Shown piece after piece: positions 16,961 to 25,591 of a stretch of DNA of 51,164 nucleotides (positions are counted from its first letter, which is position 1; every line of letters begins with the position of its first letter). This stretch comes from Nitrospirales bacterium (GTDB taxonomy: Bacteria > Nitrospirota > Nitrospiria > Nitrospirales > UBA8639), in assembly GCA_029261255.1 (NCBI GenBank), contig JAJDBQ010000234.1, forward strand, positions 1 to 51,164. Direction: 5' to 3'. Position numbers and translations under genes: made by a program. The notes below the pieces were generated by a model. It was not told where the DNA came from. It saw only the letters and a program-made list of their open reading frames with translations, and did not search any database.

Positions 16961-17091
16961 CGTGAGGCGTGAAACGTGAGGCGTAAGGGGTGAAAAGAGG
17001 AGAGTAAGAAGTACAAGAGAACAAGGAATACGTGAGCGGAAGGCTGTTCTTCACTCTTGCTGCGTACCTTGTACTTCTAACTCCTTACTTC
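16961..17091. repeat. Heptad hairpin element E4, both flavours in one element
   Basis: The 5' side begins with GTGAGGCGTGAAACGTGAGG (GC flavour) and continues with GAGTAAGAAGTACAAG (AA flavour). The 3' arm (17061-17090) is CGTACCTTGTACTTCTAACT and CCTTACTT, which pairs only with the AA-type inner part. The GC-type outer arm has no partner here, suggesting one element inserted into or replaced part of another. Confidence 0.7.
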
Positions 17092-17115
17092 AATGTTTCT
17101 TAGGAAGGAAAATTT

Positions 17116-17421
17116 ATGGATTATTCCATCATTAAAGGCATCGAGGCGATTCCTGAGGCGCCATTTGGTAGCTCTCCAGTTAAAAAGGCGACTCAAGGTG
17201 GTCAGGAGTTTGGTGATTTATTAAAAAATGCTGTTGAGGCGGTCAACACGATGCAACATGAAGCAGGACGCTTAGAGGAGGCGGTGGCGAAAGGCGAAAA
17301 TGTCAATATTCACCAAGCCGTGATTGCAGGAGAAAAAGCCGGGCTGTCCTTTCAGTTGCTCATGCAAGTGAGGAATAAGATGGTTGAGGCGTATCAAGAA
17401 GTGATGCGAATGCAGGTATAA
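17116..17421 (+). CDS. fliE: Flagellar hook-basal body complex protein FliE
   Basis: A protein of 101 residues with an AGGAAGG ribosome-binding site. FliE links the MS ring to the rod and is an early export substrate. Family features are FGDLLKNAVEAVNTMQ, the NVNIHQAVIAGEKAGLSF segment and the C-terminal LLMQVRNKMVEAYQEVMRM, which ends the protein as usual. It lies between heptad hairpin elements E4 and E5 and before fliF. Confidence 0.96.
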   Translation: MDYSIIKGIEAIPEAPFGSSPVKKATQGGQEFGDLLKNAVEAVNTMQHEAGRLEEAVAKGENVNIHQAVIAGEKAGLSFQLLMQVRNKMVEAYQEVMRMQV

Positions 17422-17430
17422 GGCAAACAT

Positions 17431-17558
17431 AAAAGTAAAAAGTAAAAAGTGAGAAGGGAGATGTAAGAAGTAAAGAGTGAGGAGTCAGGTGTAAGTTCGG
17501 GGAAAGATCTGAAATATGTCCTTCTGTTTGGCTTCTCTCTTCTTACTTTTCACTAGGC
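17431..17558. repeat. Heptad hairpin element E5 (GTAAAAA/GTGAGAA type)
   Basis: 5' arm (17434-17495): AAGTAAAAAGTAAAAAGTGAG, continuing with GTAAGAAGTAAAGAGTGAGG. 3' arm (17529-17558): GGCTTCTCTCTTCTTACTTT then TCACTAG. It occupies most of the fliE-fliF gap. Confidence 0.7.
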
Positions 17559-17575
17559 ACTTTTTTTAGGACGCT

Positions 17576-19177
17576 ATGGCGAATATTGCGGAAAGTCTCA
17601 CATCAAATTTTCAGGCCTTAACATTAGGGCAACGGATAGGAGTTGTCGTGGTCTTGGCGCTGGCCATTGCCACAATCCCTATGTTGATGCTCTTGGGTAA
17701 AGAACCTGAACTGGTGATCTTGTTCTCTCAATTAGATACTGAAGATACACGGGCGATTATTCAAGAACTGGGCAAACAAGGGGTCACCTATGAGATGGGT
17801 GATGGTGGAAGTACGATCAAGGTTCCTGCCGAGCGCGTACATGAGTTGCGTCTTCAGTTAGCCTCGGCCGGTCTCCCGGAATCTGCAGGTGTTGGGTTCG
17901 AAATATTCGATCGCACAGGTCTAGGCGTCACGCCCTTTACTCAACAGATGAATTATCGTCGGGCACTGCAGGGGGAATTAGCTCGGACGATTAGCCAGAT
18001 TTCACAAGTTGATCGAGTTCGTGTGCATTTGGTCATCCCCGAGAAACGCCTATTCGCTTCTGAACAAAAACCGGCTCAGGCTGCTGTGGTCCTCACCTTG
18101 AAGCGAGGCAGTCCCCTTGGGGGGAAGCAAGTTCAAGGTATCGTGCATTTGGTGGCCAGTAGTGTGGAAGGTTTAGAGCCAAGTCAAGTGACGGTTGTCG
18201 ATAACCATGGTGAAGTTCTCAGTCAGAATTCGGCTGATTCGGAAGCACAACTTACGGGAACGCAAATTGAGACACAACGTCGTGTGGAGAAAGATTTAGA
18301 ACAGCGTGTTCAGACGATGTTAGACCAAGTGTTGGGACGCGATAAATCAGTTGTGCGTGTGACGGCGCCATTGGAATTTCGACAAGTGGAAATTACGGAA
18401 GAAAGTTTTGATCCGAATAGTCAGGTCGTCCGAAGTGAAAATCGCAGTCAGGAAAAAGTGACTGAGAATGGTTCTGGGGCGAATGCTGGAGTTCCTGGTG
18501 TGCGGAGTAATGTCCCGACTGAGTTGAAAGCGACGGGAGGGGCAGGTCCCAAAGAAGCTAAGCGAAAAAATGAAACCTTGAATTATGAAGTGAATCGAAA
18601 AGTCAGCAGAATTATTGAGCCGACAGGTGCCATTCAACGGTTAAGCGTGGCGGTGCTGGTGGATGGAACATACGAAGCGGCAGCGGCCGTTGATGGGGAA
18701 ACCGGGGATACGACAAATGCTCCGACCTATGTCGCACGCCCCGAACAGGAAATACAAAACCTCATTCTCATCGTGAAAAAAGCCGTTGGATTTTCTGAAG
18801 AGCGTGGCGATCAGATTGAAATGGTGAATGTGCCGTTTGATATTCCTGCCGTGCAAGAAGGTGAAGAGGGAATGACTGCTGGAATACAGTCATTTCTAGC
18901 GACCTGGGGTGGCTTCATCAAGCCGGTGTTGTTTTTCTTCCTGGGTGTGATGGTGCTGTTGTTGGTGATCAAACCAATGGCGTTGAATTTGAGTAAACCA
19001 TCTGTCGCTCCTGTGGCGTTACCACAAGCCGGGTTGCCTGCTACCGTCACAGAATACGAGGCGCAGATAACCGAATCACCTCAAGAGGCAGCCATAAAGC
19101 TTGCCGCTGATAATCCTGCATCCGCAGCTCAAGTCATTCGTACCTGGATTAAAGAAGAACAAGAGCAAAAGGCCTAA
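17576..19177 (+). CDS. fliF: Flagellar MS-ring protein FliF
   Basis: A protein of 533 residues. FliF forms the membrane-embedded MS ring, the base on which rod, C ring and export gate assemble. A first transmembrane segment lies at about 20-40 (GVVVVLALAIATIPMLMLL), then the ring-building motifs (YRRALQGELARTI, VRVHLVIPEKRLF) and a long periplasmic domain. A second transmembrane segment is near 445-468, and the cytoplasmic tail ends AAQVIRTWIKEEQEQ, the FliG-binding helix. fliG follows after three bases. Confidence 0.97.
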   Translation: MANIAESLTSNFQALTLGQRIGVVVVLALAIATIPMLMLLGKEPELVILFSQLDTEDTRAIIQELGKQGVTYEMGDGGSTIKVPAERVHELRLQLASAGLPESAGVGFEIFDRTGLGVTPFTQQMNYRRALQGELARTISQISQVDRVRVHLVIPEKRLFASEQKPAQAAVVLTLKRGSPLGGKQVQGIVHLVASSVEGLEPSQVTVVDNHGEVLSQNSADSEAQLTGTQIETQRRVEKDLEQRVQTMLDQVLGRDKSVVRVTAPLEFRQVEITEESFDPNSQVVRSENRSQEKVTENGSGANAGVPGVRSNVPTELKATGGAGPKEAKRKNETLNYEVNRKVSRIIEPTGAIQRLSVAVLVDGTYEAAAAVDGETGDTTNAPTYVARPEQEIQNLILIVKKAVGFSEERGDQIEMVNVPFDIPAVQEGEEGMTAGIQSFLATWGGFIKPVLFFFLGVMVLLLVIKPMALNLSKPSVAPVALPQAGLPATVTEYEAQITESPQEAAIKLAADNPASAAQVIRTWIKEEQEQKA

Positions 19178-19180
19178 CTG

Positions 19181-20176
19181 GTGAGTGATAATTTATCAGG
19201 ATATGAAAAAGCCGCGATTTTATTATTGGCGATTGGCGAGTCTGCAGCCGTGGAAGTCTTGAAAGTTCTCGACCAAAAAGATATTCGATCAATCGGTGCC
19301 TACTTAGGAGCGTTAGTCAATGTCGGGCAAGACGAACATCGCTATGTCCTAAAGGAATTTCAGGAATTGGCTGGAGCATCAGGACTGAGTGTTGAAGGAA
19401 AAACCTATTTGTCCAAAATTCTCAATGCGGCACTAGGAAAAGATAAAGCACGTCGTATTCTGAGCTCTCTGAATACATCGGAGAACGCAGGATTCGAAAC
19501 GTTAAAATCATTAGATGCGGTCTCAATCGCGAATTTACTGACCTATGAGCATCCGCAAACAGGAGCGTTGATCTTAGCGAATTTAGAGTCAGATCAGGCC
19601 GCATCCGTCTTGTCCTTACTGCCGGCTCATAAACGAGATGCGGTGGTGTATCGTTTGGCGACAACAGAAGAAGTCTCGCCAAATATGCTGGATGAATTGA
19701 ATGGAGTACTACAGGAAGAACTGCGTCTCGGGTCTTCCAAGAATGCGGTTCCTGTTGGGGGCACTGGTTTGGTCGCTGAAATTCTGAATGCGGTCAAGAA
19801 AACGGTTGAAGGAGAAATATTCACGTCTCTGGAAGCGAAAGATCAAGATGTGGCTGACGAAATACGTGGAAAGATGTTCACGTTCGAAGATCTTGATGCC
19901 GTGGACGATCGTGGTATGCAGGAAGTCTTACGTGAGGTCAGCAAGGAAGAACTACTCTTGGCGCTTAAACCAGTTGAAGGACCGCTACGTGATAAATTCA
20001 TGAACAATATGTCAAGTCGTGCAGCAGAATCCTTGCAAGAGGATATGGAGACTCGAGGTCCAGTCAAATTGAGTGATGTGGAAACTGCGCAACAAAATAT
20101 TATTAAGATTGTTCAGCGGTTAGCTGGCGAAGGACGGGTGGCTCTCGGAGGAAAAGGCGAAGAGCAAATGGTTTAG
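19181..20176 (+). CDS. fliG: Flagellar motor switch protein FliG
   Basis: A protein of 331 residues starting with GTG. FliG is the C-ring protein that contacts the stator and generates torque. The N-terminal domain begins LSGYEKAAILLLAIG; the middle domain contains the YEHPQ motif (EHPQTGALILANL) that meets FliM; the C-terminal domain has TFEDLDAVDDRGMQEVLREV and charged torque-helix residues (LLALKPVEGPLRDKFMNNM). Nothing is missing. It is tightly linked to fliF (3 bases) and fliH (13 bases). Confidence 0.97.
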   Translation: MSDNLSGYEKAAILLLAIGESAAVEVLKVLDQKDIRSIGAYLGALVNVGQDEHRYVLKEFQELAGASGLSVEGKTYLSKILNAALGKDKARRILSSLNTSENAGFETLKSLDAVSIANLLTYEHPQTGALILANLESDQAASVLSLLPAHKRDAVVYRLATTEEVSPNMLDELNGVLQEELRLGSSKNAVPVGGTGLVAEILNAVKKTVEGEIFTSLEAKDQDVADEIRGKMFTFEDLDAVDDRGMQEVLREVSKEELLLALKPVEGPLRDKFMNNMSSRAAESLQEDMETRGPVKLSDVETAQQNIIKIVQRLAGEGRVALGGKGEEQMV

Positions 20177-20189
20177 GGCAGGGTGATTT

Positions 20190-20786
20190 ATGGAGCAGAA
20201 TACAGACGTGAAAAAATTTGTGATGGCGGAATTGATCCCAAAGGATCAGGTTGAGGAAACTCCGCCACATGATTGTTCAGCGCTGCAGCAACAAGTCTTT
20301 AAGCAAGGATGGCTGAAGGGAATGGCTGAAGGACGAGCACAATGCCAGGCCAAAGTGGATGAGCAACTGAACCGAGCCATTCATCTAGCGAATCAACTCG
20401 GGAGAGCTCGTGTGACCGCTCTTGAAGAGCAAGATCGAGATGTTGTGGAAGTGGCGTTGGTTATTTGCAAGAAAATACTCTTGAAAGAGGTCGATGCTGA
20501 CAAAGAGCTTATCGTGCGGCAAGTGCGTCAAATCCTTGGACTACTCCTGAACAAACATCTTGTCACCCTCAAAGTGCATCCTGAAGATCTTCTGGTGTTA
20601 CAACCTCTTCACGAGGCTTTACGAGCTGAATTTCTTGATGGAGATCACTTGGTCATCGAAGCATATGCAGACGTTCAGCCAGGAGGTTGTCTTGTGGAGC
20701 AGGCAGGACTGCAGTTAGATGCGCGTCTGGAACAACAACTCGAAGCCGTGGCGACTGAATTTGGCTTAGAAATTACTCCTTCATGA
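20190..20786 (+). CDS. fliH: Flagellar assembly protein FliH
   Basis: A protein of 198 residues. FliH binds the FliI ATPase as a peripheral stalk and regulates it in flagellar export. The chain has an N-terminal variable part, a helical zone with GWLKGMAEGRAQ and the FliH/YscL-type C-terminus (VALVICKKILLKE, LKVHPEDL, VQPGGCLVE). Its stop codon overlaps the fliI start by ATGA. Confidence 0.93.
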   Translation: MEQNTDVKKFVMAELIPKDQVEETPPHDCSALQQQVFKQGWLKGMAEGRAQCQAKVDEQLNRAIHLANQLGRARVTALEEQDRDVVEVALVICKKILLKEVDADKELIVRQVRQILGLLLNKHLVTLKVHPEDLLVLQPLHEALRAEFLDGDHLVIEAYADVQPGGCLVEQAGLQLDARLEQQLEAVATEFGLEITPS

Positions 20787-22126
20787 GTCTCGCAGTCATT
20801 CAACAACGGCTCGATGAACTGTCGACCACCACCGTGACCGGTCGTGTGGTGAAAGCCGTGGGATTAACCTTAGAAACCACGGGTTCAGGGGCTGCTGTCG
20901 GTCAGCGATGTCATATTTTTAGTCAAAGGCGGCAAGCAGTCCTCGAAGGAGAAGTCATTGGATTTCGAGAACAGCGCGTGATCGTGATGCCATTTGGTCC
21001 AGTTCGCGGGATTGGGGCTGGCGATTTGGTGCGATACGATCCCAGTTCTTCCCGAATGCTTGTTGGACAGAATCTTTTAGGACGAATGGTGGACGGCTTA
21101 GGCCAACCAGTTGATGAGAAAGGGCCAATTCAACGTAGTCAACGGTATGCCCTCTATGCTCCAGCTCCAGCCCCGTTACAACGAAAACGTATCACCACAC
21201 CCATGGATCTAGGGATCCAATCGATCAATTCGCTGCTGACATGTGGGATCGGGCAAAAAATGGGAATTTTTGCTGGGAGTGGCGTAGGAAAAAGCGTCTT
21301 GATGGGGATGCTCTGTCGTCATACGAAAGCAGATGTGAATGTCATTGCGTTAGTCGGCGAGCGTGGACGAGAAGTGAGGGAATTCCTGGAACGTGATTTA
21401 GGAGAAGAAAGTCTGCGTCGCTCCGTGGTGGTGGTAGCGACGTCCGATCAATCCCCGCTGGTTCGCGTGCGTGCGGTGTTTGTGGCAACGGCGATTGCGG
21501 AATATTTTCGTGATCAAGGGAACCAAGTGCTCTTGCTGGTGGATTCGCTTACACGACTCGCTCATGCTCAACGTGAAGTCGGACTGGCAGCGGGGGAGCC
21601 TCCGACAACAAAAGGGTATCCGCCATCAGTCTTTACGCTGTTCCCTCAGGTTTTAGAGCGTGTGGGCCCCCTAGAGAAAGGCTCCATCACTGGCCTATAT
21701 ACCGTACTCGTTGATGGGGATGATCTCAATGATCCGATTGTCGATTCTATACGTTCAATTCTAGATGGGCATATTGTGTTATCTCGACAACTCGCCATGC
21801 AAGGACATTTTCCGGCTATTGATGTGCTTCAAAGTGTCAGTCGAGTGATGTCGGATATTGTGCCGGATTCACACTCGGAAGCAGCCAGAACCATTGTCCA
21901 GGCGATGGCTGAATATCGAAACTCAGAAGAGCTGATAAATCTGGGTGCGTATCAGCAGGGAACGAATGCACGATTGGATGTTGCGATACAGATGAAAGAA
22001 CCCATTGATGATTATCTCCGACAGCGCCGTGATACGGCAGTCAATCTGGCAGAGAGCTGGCAAAACCTTGAAAGATTAGCCACACACAGTCAAAGTCAAC
22101 TTGTCGCGAAGGGACGAAAACCATGA
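20783..22126 (+). CDS. fliI: Flagellum-specific ATPase FliI
   Basis: A protein of 447 residues, homologous to the F1 ATPase beta subunit. FliI hydrolyses ATP at the export gate and helps unfold and release export substrates. Walker A is AGSGVGKS (164-171); ALVGERGREVREFLERDL, Walker B LLLVDSLTRLAHAQREV and GEPPTTKGYPPSVF are the usual type III ATPase motifs. It overlaps fliH and fliJ by ATGA junctions, indicating coupled translation. Confidence 0.97.
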   Translation: MSLAVIQQRLDELSTTTVTGRVVKAVGLTLETTGSGAAVGQRCHIFSQRRQAVLEGEVIGFREQRVIVMPFGPVRGIGAGDLVRYDPSSSRMLVGQNLLGRMVDGLGQPVDEKGPIQRSQRYALYAPAPAPLQRKRITTPMDLGIQSINSLLTCGIGQKMGIFAGSGVGKSVLMGMLCRHTKADVNVIALVGERGREVREFLERDLGEESLRRSVVVVATSDQSPLVRVRAVFVATAIAEYFRDQGNQVLLLVDSLTRLAHAQREVGLAAGEPPTTKGYPPSVFTLFPQVLERVGPLEKGSITGLYTVLVDGDDLNDPIVDSIRSILDGHIVLSRQLAMQGHFPAIDVLQSVSRVMSDIVPDSHSEAARTIVQAMAEYRNSEELINLGAYQQGTNARLDVAIQMKEPIDDYLRQRRDTAVNLAESWQNLERLATHSQSQLVAKGRKP

Positions 22127-22566
22127 ACTGGACAACGTTACTGAGATTTCGAAAGCAAGTCGAGGATTTGGCTCGTGAAGGGGTTGTGCTGGCAGAATGG
22201 CAAAAGAGTCAGGTGGTGAGTAAGCGTGAAGACCTGAATCATGAAATGGAGACCGTGGTGGCTGGATTGGAAGATCAGATACAGGTCGGTCTTGATTCAC
22301 AACTTCTCGAAGAGCGGTATCGATGGCTAGATCAGCTCGGGTCGGCCATGGAACAGCGGACAGCAGAAATTGAGCAGCTGGAGGAAACCCTAGTAGGACT
22401 CCGTGAAAAGTTAAAAAAAACGTATCACGCCAGACGAGTTGTGGAGTTGGTGATTGCCAAAAAAGAGGAAGCGGTCTTGAAAAAAGTGGCTGCGCAGGAG
22501 CAACGAATTCAAGAAGATCTCTCTTCTCATGCATTTGCCACCTGTCACCTTGAAGAAATGACCTAG
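22123..22566 (+). CDS. fliJ: Flagellar export protein FliJ
   Basis: A protein of 147 residues, almost entirely coiled coil. FliJ is the central stalk-like partner of the FliI hexamer and links it to FlhA. The family is poorly conserved in sequence; identification rests on length, two long charged helices (LRFRKQVEDLAREGVV; RRVVELVIAKKEEAVLKK) and position directly after fliI with an ATGA overlap. Confidence 0.88.
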   Translation: MNWTTLLRFRKQVEDLAREGVVLAEWQKSQVVSKREDLNHEMETVVAGLEDQIQVGLDSQLLEERYRWLDQLGSAMEQRTAEIEQLEETLVGLREKLKKTYHARRVVELVIAKKEEAVLKKVAAQEQRIQEDLSSHAFATCHLEEMT

Positions 22567-22570
22567 TAGT

Positions 22571-23185
22571 ATGAAATTGCCTAGCCGACGAAGGTTTTTT
22601 GGGTGGCTTGTAGTCTTAGTGTTTTGGGCTTCTGCCGTATGGTCGGTGCAAGCCACAACAGAGCACAGTCCTTCCGATTCACAGGAAAAACAACAGGTTA
22701 AAGACGACGACGATGATAAACCGCGTAGTGCTGAATCGACCTTGTTAGAAGATCTTCAGGCTCGCTTGAAAGAGGTCGAGGAACGGGAACGTGGTTTGCA
22801 ACTTCGTGAAGAACAGATCGTGGGGCTGCAGCAAGATTTAGAAGCATTAGCAGCTCGGCAAGCGAAAGAAGCGAAACGATTAGAAAAGGAAGCCTCAGCA
22901 TTAAGTGATGAACAACGCCGTTATCTTGAGCAAGATCCAGCGCTGGTCCATTTGCTTAAAATTTATGAGGCGATGGACCCGGAAGAAGGTGCCTTGCGAA
23001 TCGAAAAAATGCGAGAGAATCTTGCCCTTGATATTCTTGCAGGCATTAAGAATAAGAGAGCTGCAGGGATTTTAGCAGGGATGACGCCGAAGAAAGCCGC
23101 CAAGTTATCGGAAGGGCTTCGAAGATATCGTGAGATCAAATTGAAACGTAGCCAAAATTCGAAAGAACCAGATAATAAATCATGA
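22571..23185 (+). CDS. MotE-like flagellar chaperone (MgtE-N-like domain)
   Basis: A protein of 204 residues with a signal-anchor (GWLVVLVFWASAVWSVQA), an acidic linker with DDDDDK, a coiled coil (about residues 55-115), and a small C-terminal domain with VHLLKIYEAMDPEEGALRIEK and KRAAGILAGMTPKKAAKLSE. That last pattern is the MgtE N-terminal fold found in MotE, a periplasmic chaperone for the stator protein MotC in some bacteria. The genes between fliJ and fliK often include such a protein (FliB/YlxF/MotE). The name is by domain and position; its client here is unknown. Confidence 0.75.
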   Translation: MKLPSRRRFFGWLVVLVFWASAVWSVQATTEHSPSDSQEKQQVKDDDDDKPRSAESTLLEDLQARLKEVEERERGLQLREEQIVGLQQDLEALAARQAKEAKRLEKEASALSDEQRRYLEQDPALVHLLKIYEAMDPEEGALRIEKMRENLALDILAGIKNKRAAGILAGMTPKKAAKLSEGLRRYREIKLKRSQNSKEPDNKS

Positions 23186-24831
23186 GTAACCTTCTTCCAT
23201 TTTTGGACAGTCCCCAGAATAGCTTGAATATCAGCGCTCGTCCTGGAATTTCGACTGAATCATTGACGAAGGTGAACAAGGATCAAGGAACACCATTTCC
23301 ACGTACAGAGTCTCCGGCCTTTTCTCAAGTTCTGCGCGAGCTTCACGAACGCCCCTCACTTCGAGAAGGAGGAGAACCATCGACTCCAATAGATGGGCCG
23401 GTTGATGACGCGGAACTCTCGTTTCTGACGCAAAAGGAGCTTGAGAAGCTAGAGGTCGCGATCGGACCTGATTCACTTGAAAAGTTCTGGCGTGAATCTC
23501 AACTGTACGGGCTACAGACACGAGCTTCTCATGAACTAGCCACTCAGCCACCAAATGGTCCAGATGGCGTGTATGATCCTTCGCGACTTCTACAAACCAC
23601 AGTCTCTGAAGGCACTATTGCTGATGAGCCATTGAAAGCTATTCAACAATCATCGCCATATGGAACGATTGCAACCATTGCCTACACGCCTCTTGCTGAA
23701 AATCAAGTCCTTGAGAATGCGCCACTGCTGAGGCACGTATCTCAATCAACACGTGGAGAGCATGCCTTTGGAGTTGTGAGTCAAACGGGTGTCACAAATC
23801 CACTTCTGCCTGAATCTGTAGGAGCTGCCCCTCAGACTGGATTATCGAAGGTTCCTGAAGTTGGACCACCATCGACTCATGGTGCTCAAGGTCCGGAAGT
23901 GAAGCTAGCGACGCTCTTCCCGAATCAGGATGGAGCGCAAGGAGTCCGAACCCTGGCTACTTCTGGTAAGGAAGCTCCAGTAGCACTGACGCAAACAAAC
24001 CCTGCTATTCAACAAACTGAACCTTTGAAAATTTCGAATCGTCCTAGTCAGATACACTCACCAATTGATCTTCACCCTTTGCGGCACAATAGCCCTCCAT
24101 TGACGCCGCCTGTTCCCCCTGCGGGACCTGCAGGATTTACTCAGGCCGATGCGATCAGTCAAGTACTAGGAAAATCGATACCTGGAAGCGCATCAATTGT
24201 GAATGATCTGTCGAGTTCAGTGATTGAAAATCGTACAACGCTCCAAATCGATCCACTTGGAGATACGGGGTTGCTCAATAAAGGGGAGCGTGCCCAGTCT
24301 GTCATTGATGCATCGACGAAAAGTGTAGGGCTGGATGCAAGTGGTGGACAGGGATTGGGGAGTGGGATGAACTATCCACAAAATTCTCAAACCGGATACC
24401 AACAAGCATTCACGACAACAGGGCACGCGATGGGGGTTCGAGGACTTGAAGAACGTGTTGCAGAATTTCCTACACCTGCACTGCAACGACTGCAAATGGA
24501 TGTTCAATTATCTGAGACACAACGAGTGTCTATCGATGTGGGTGTGCAGAACAGACAGGTCTATGCTGGGTTGGTGACGGATCACGCGGTCTTGCGAAAC
24601 CTCGCCACGCAATTTGTTCCACAACTCGAGAATCAATTGGCTGATGTCGACTTGGAGCTCGAAGAGTTTTCTGCTGAGGTTCGAGAAGAACGCCAACAAC
24701 AGGATGATCCTGGATTACGTCATCCTAGCCTCACAGGGCAAGGAACTCGACGAGCTTCTCAGCAAGAATCTGTCGCTCCGCCATCGTCTTTGAACAGACA
24801 GGAACAGGCTGGGTTGCATCTCGTAGCATGA
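23182..24831 (+). CDS. fliK: Flagellar hook-length control protein FliK
   Basis: A protein of 549 residues, long, Pro/Gln/Ser-rich and low in conservation over its first 420 residues, as expected for the ruler part of FliK. The C-terminal domain is recognisable: PALQRLQMDVQLSETQRVS, then LATQFVPQLENQLADVDLEL, the Flg_hook fold that contacts FlhB and triggers the export switch. It overlaps the MotE-like gene by ATGA and precedes flgD and flgE, its usual partners in hook building. Confidence 0.9.
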   Translation: MSNLLPFLDSPQNSLNISARPGISTESLTKVNKDQGTPFPRTESPAFSQVLRELHERPSLREGGEPSTPIDGPVDDAELSFLTQKELEKLEVAIGPDSLEKFWRESQLYGLQTRASHELATQPPNGPDGVYDPSRLLQTTVSEGTIADEPLKAIQQSSPYGTIATIAYTPLAENQVLENAPLLRHVSQSTRGEHAFGVVSQTGVTNPLLPESVGAAPQTGLSKVPEVGPPSTHGAQGPEVKLATLFPNQDGAQGVRTLATSGKEAPVALTQTNPAIQQTEPLKISNRPSQIHSPIDLHPLRHNSPPLTPPVPPAGPAGFTQADAISQVLGKSIPGSASIVNDLSSSVIENRTTLQIDPLGDTGLLNKGERAQSVIDASTKSVGLDASGGQGLGSGMNYPQNSQTGYQQAFTTTGHAMGVRGLEERVAEFPTPALQRLQMDVQLSETQRVSIDVGVQNRQVYAGLVTDHAVLRNLATQFVPQLENQLADVDLELEEFSAEVREERQQQDDPGLRHPSLTGQGTRRASQQESVAPPSSLNRQEQAGLHLVA

Positions 24832-24877
24832 ACCACAATCTTTGGGTATGAACGCTTGAAGAAGGAGTAGAAAATCA

Positions 24878-25534
24878 ATGGATCCAATCACACCAACCAC
24901 ATCGGCATCAACGGTAACCGGACAAAGGGAAGTGCAGAATGCCGTAGAAGAACTTGGATCAGAAGTGTTTCTACGATTGCTCGTGACACAGTTACAAAGT
25001 CAAGATCCAACGAATCCTACTCAGAATGAAGATTTTGTGGCTCAGTTGGCACAATTTACGTCGTTAGAGCAAGCCACCAATTCAACGGATCTTCTGCAGC
25101 AATTGGTAGATCAACGAACTGAGCTGGATATTGTCAGTCTTCTAGGACGGGATATTGTCACTGAAGGGGACATTCTCACTTTGGATAAAGACAATGAGCC
25201 AGTCCTGTCGTATGTGTTAGAGGAGGATACGAGAAAGATACAGGTTCAGATTCTTGATAAAGATGGAAATATCGTCAAAAATCTGGATGCGGATCAAATT
25301 CAAAAATCCGGCAGCCATGATCTAATCTGGGATGGATTGGATAACAACGGGAACCGTCCACCGGAAGGTCCCTATCAATATGCGATTCGGGCGTTGAATG
25401 AAAAAGATAAAGAAGTGGAACTGAAGACTTTTTCCATAGAACGGGTCGCGAGTCTGTTGCCAGGCACCGACAAACCGATCGTGGTTGCGAGTGGAAGGAC
25501 CTATGGTACGGATCAAATACAGGCAATACGTTAA
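24878..25534 (+). CDS. flgD: Hook assembly cap protein FlgD
   Basis: A protein of 218 residues with an AAGAAGGAG site. FlgD caps the growing hook and guides FlgE polymerisation. The N-terminal signature LGSEVFLRLLVTQLQSQDP and NEDFVAQLAQFTSLEQATN is typical; the C-terminal half has the FlgD Ig-like domain with GSHDLIWDGLDNNGNRPPEG. It is 46 bases after fliK and 57 bases before flgE. Confidence 0.96.
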   Translation: MDPITPTTSASTVTGQREVQNAVEELGSEVFLRLLVTQLQSQDPTNPTQNEDFVAQLAQFTSLEQATNSTDLLQQLVDQRTELDIVSLLGRDIVTEGDILTLDKDNEPVLSYVLEEDTRKIQVQILDKDGNIVKNLDADQIQKSGSHDLIWDGLDNNGNRPPEGPYQYAIRALNEKDKEVELKTFSIERVASLLPGTDKPIVVASGRTYGTDQIQAIR

Positions 25535-25591
25535 CCTCACAGATATTAATGATGTGGCAGGGACGCCTCAGGAACGAAGGAGAGAGAATCG

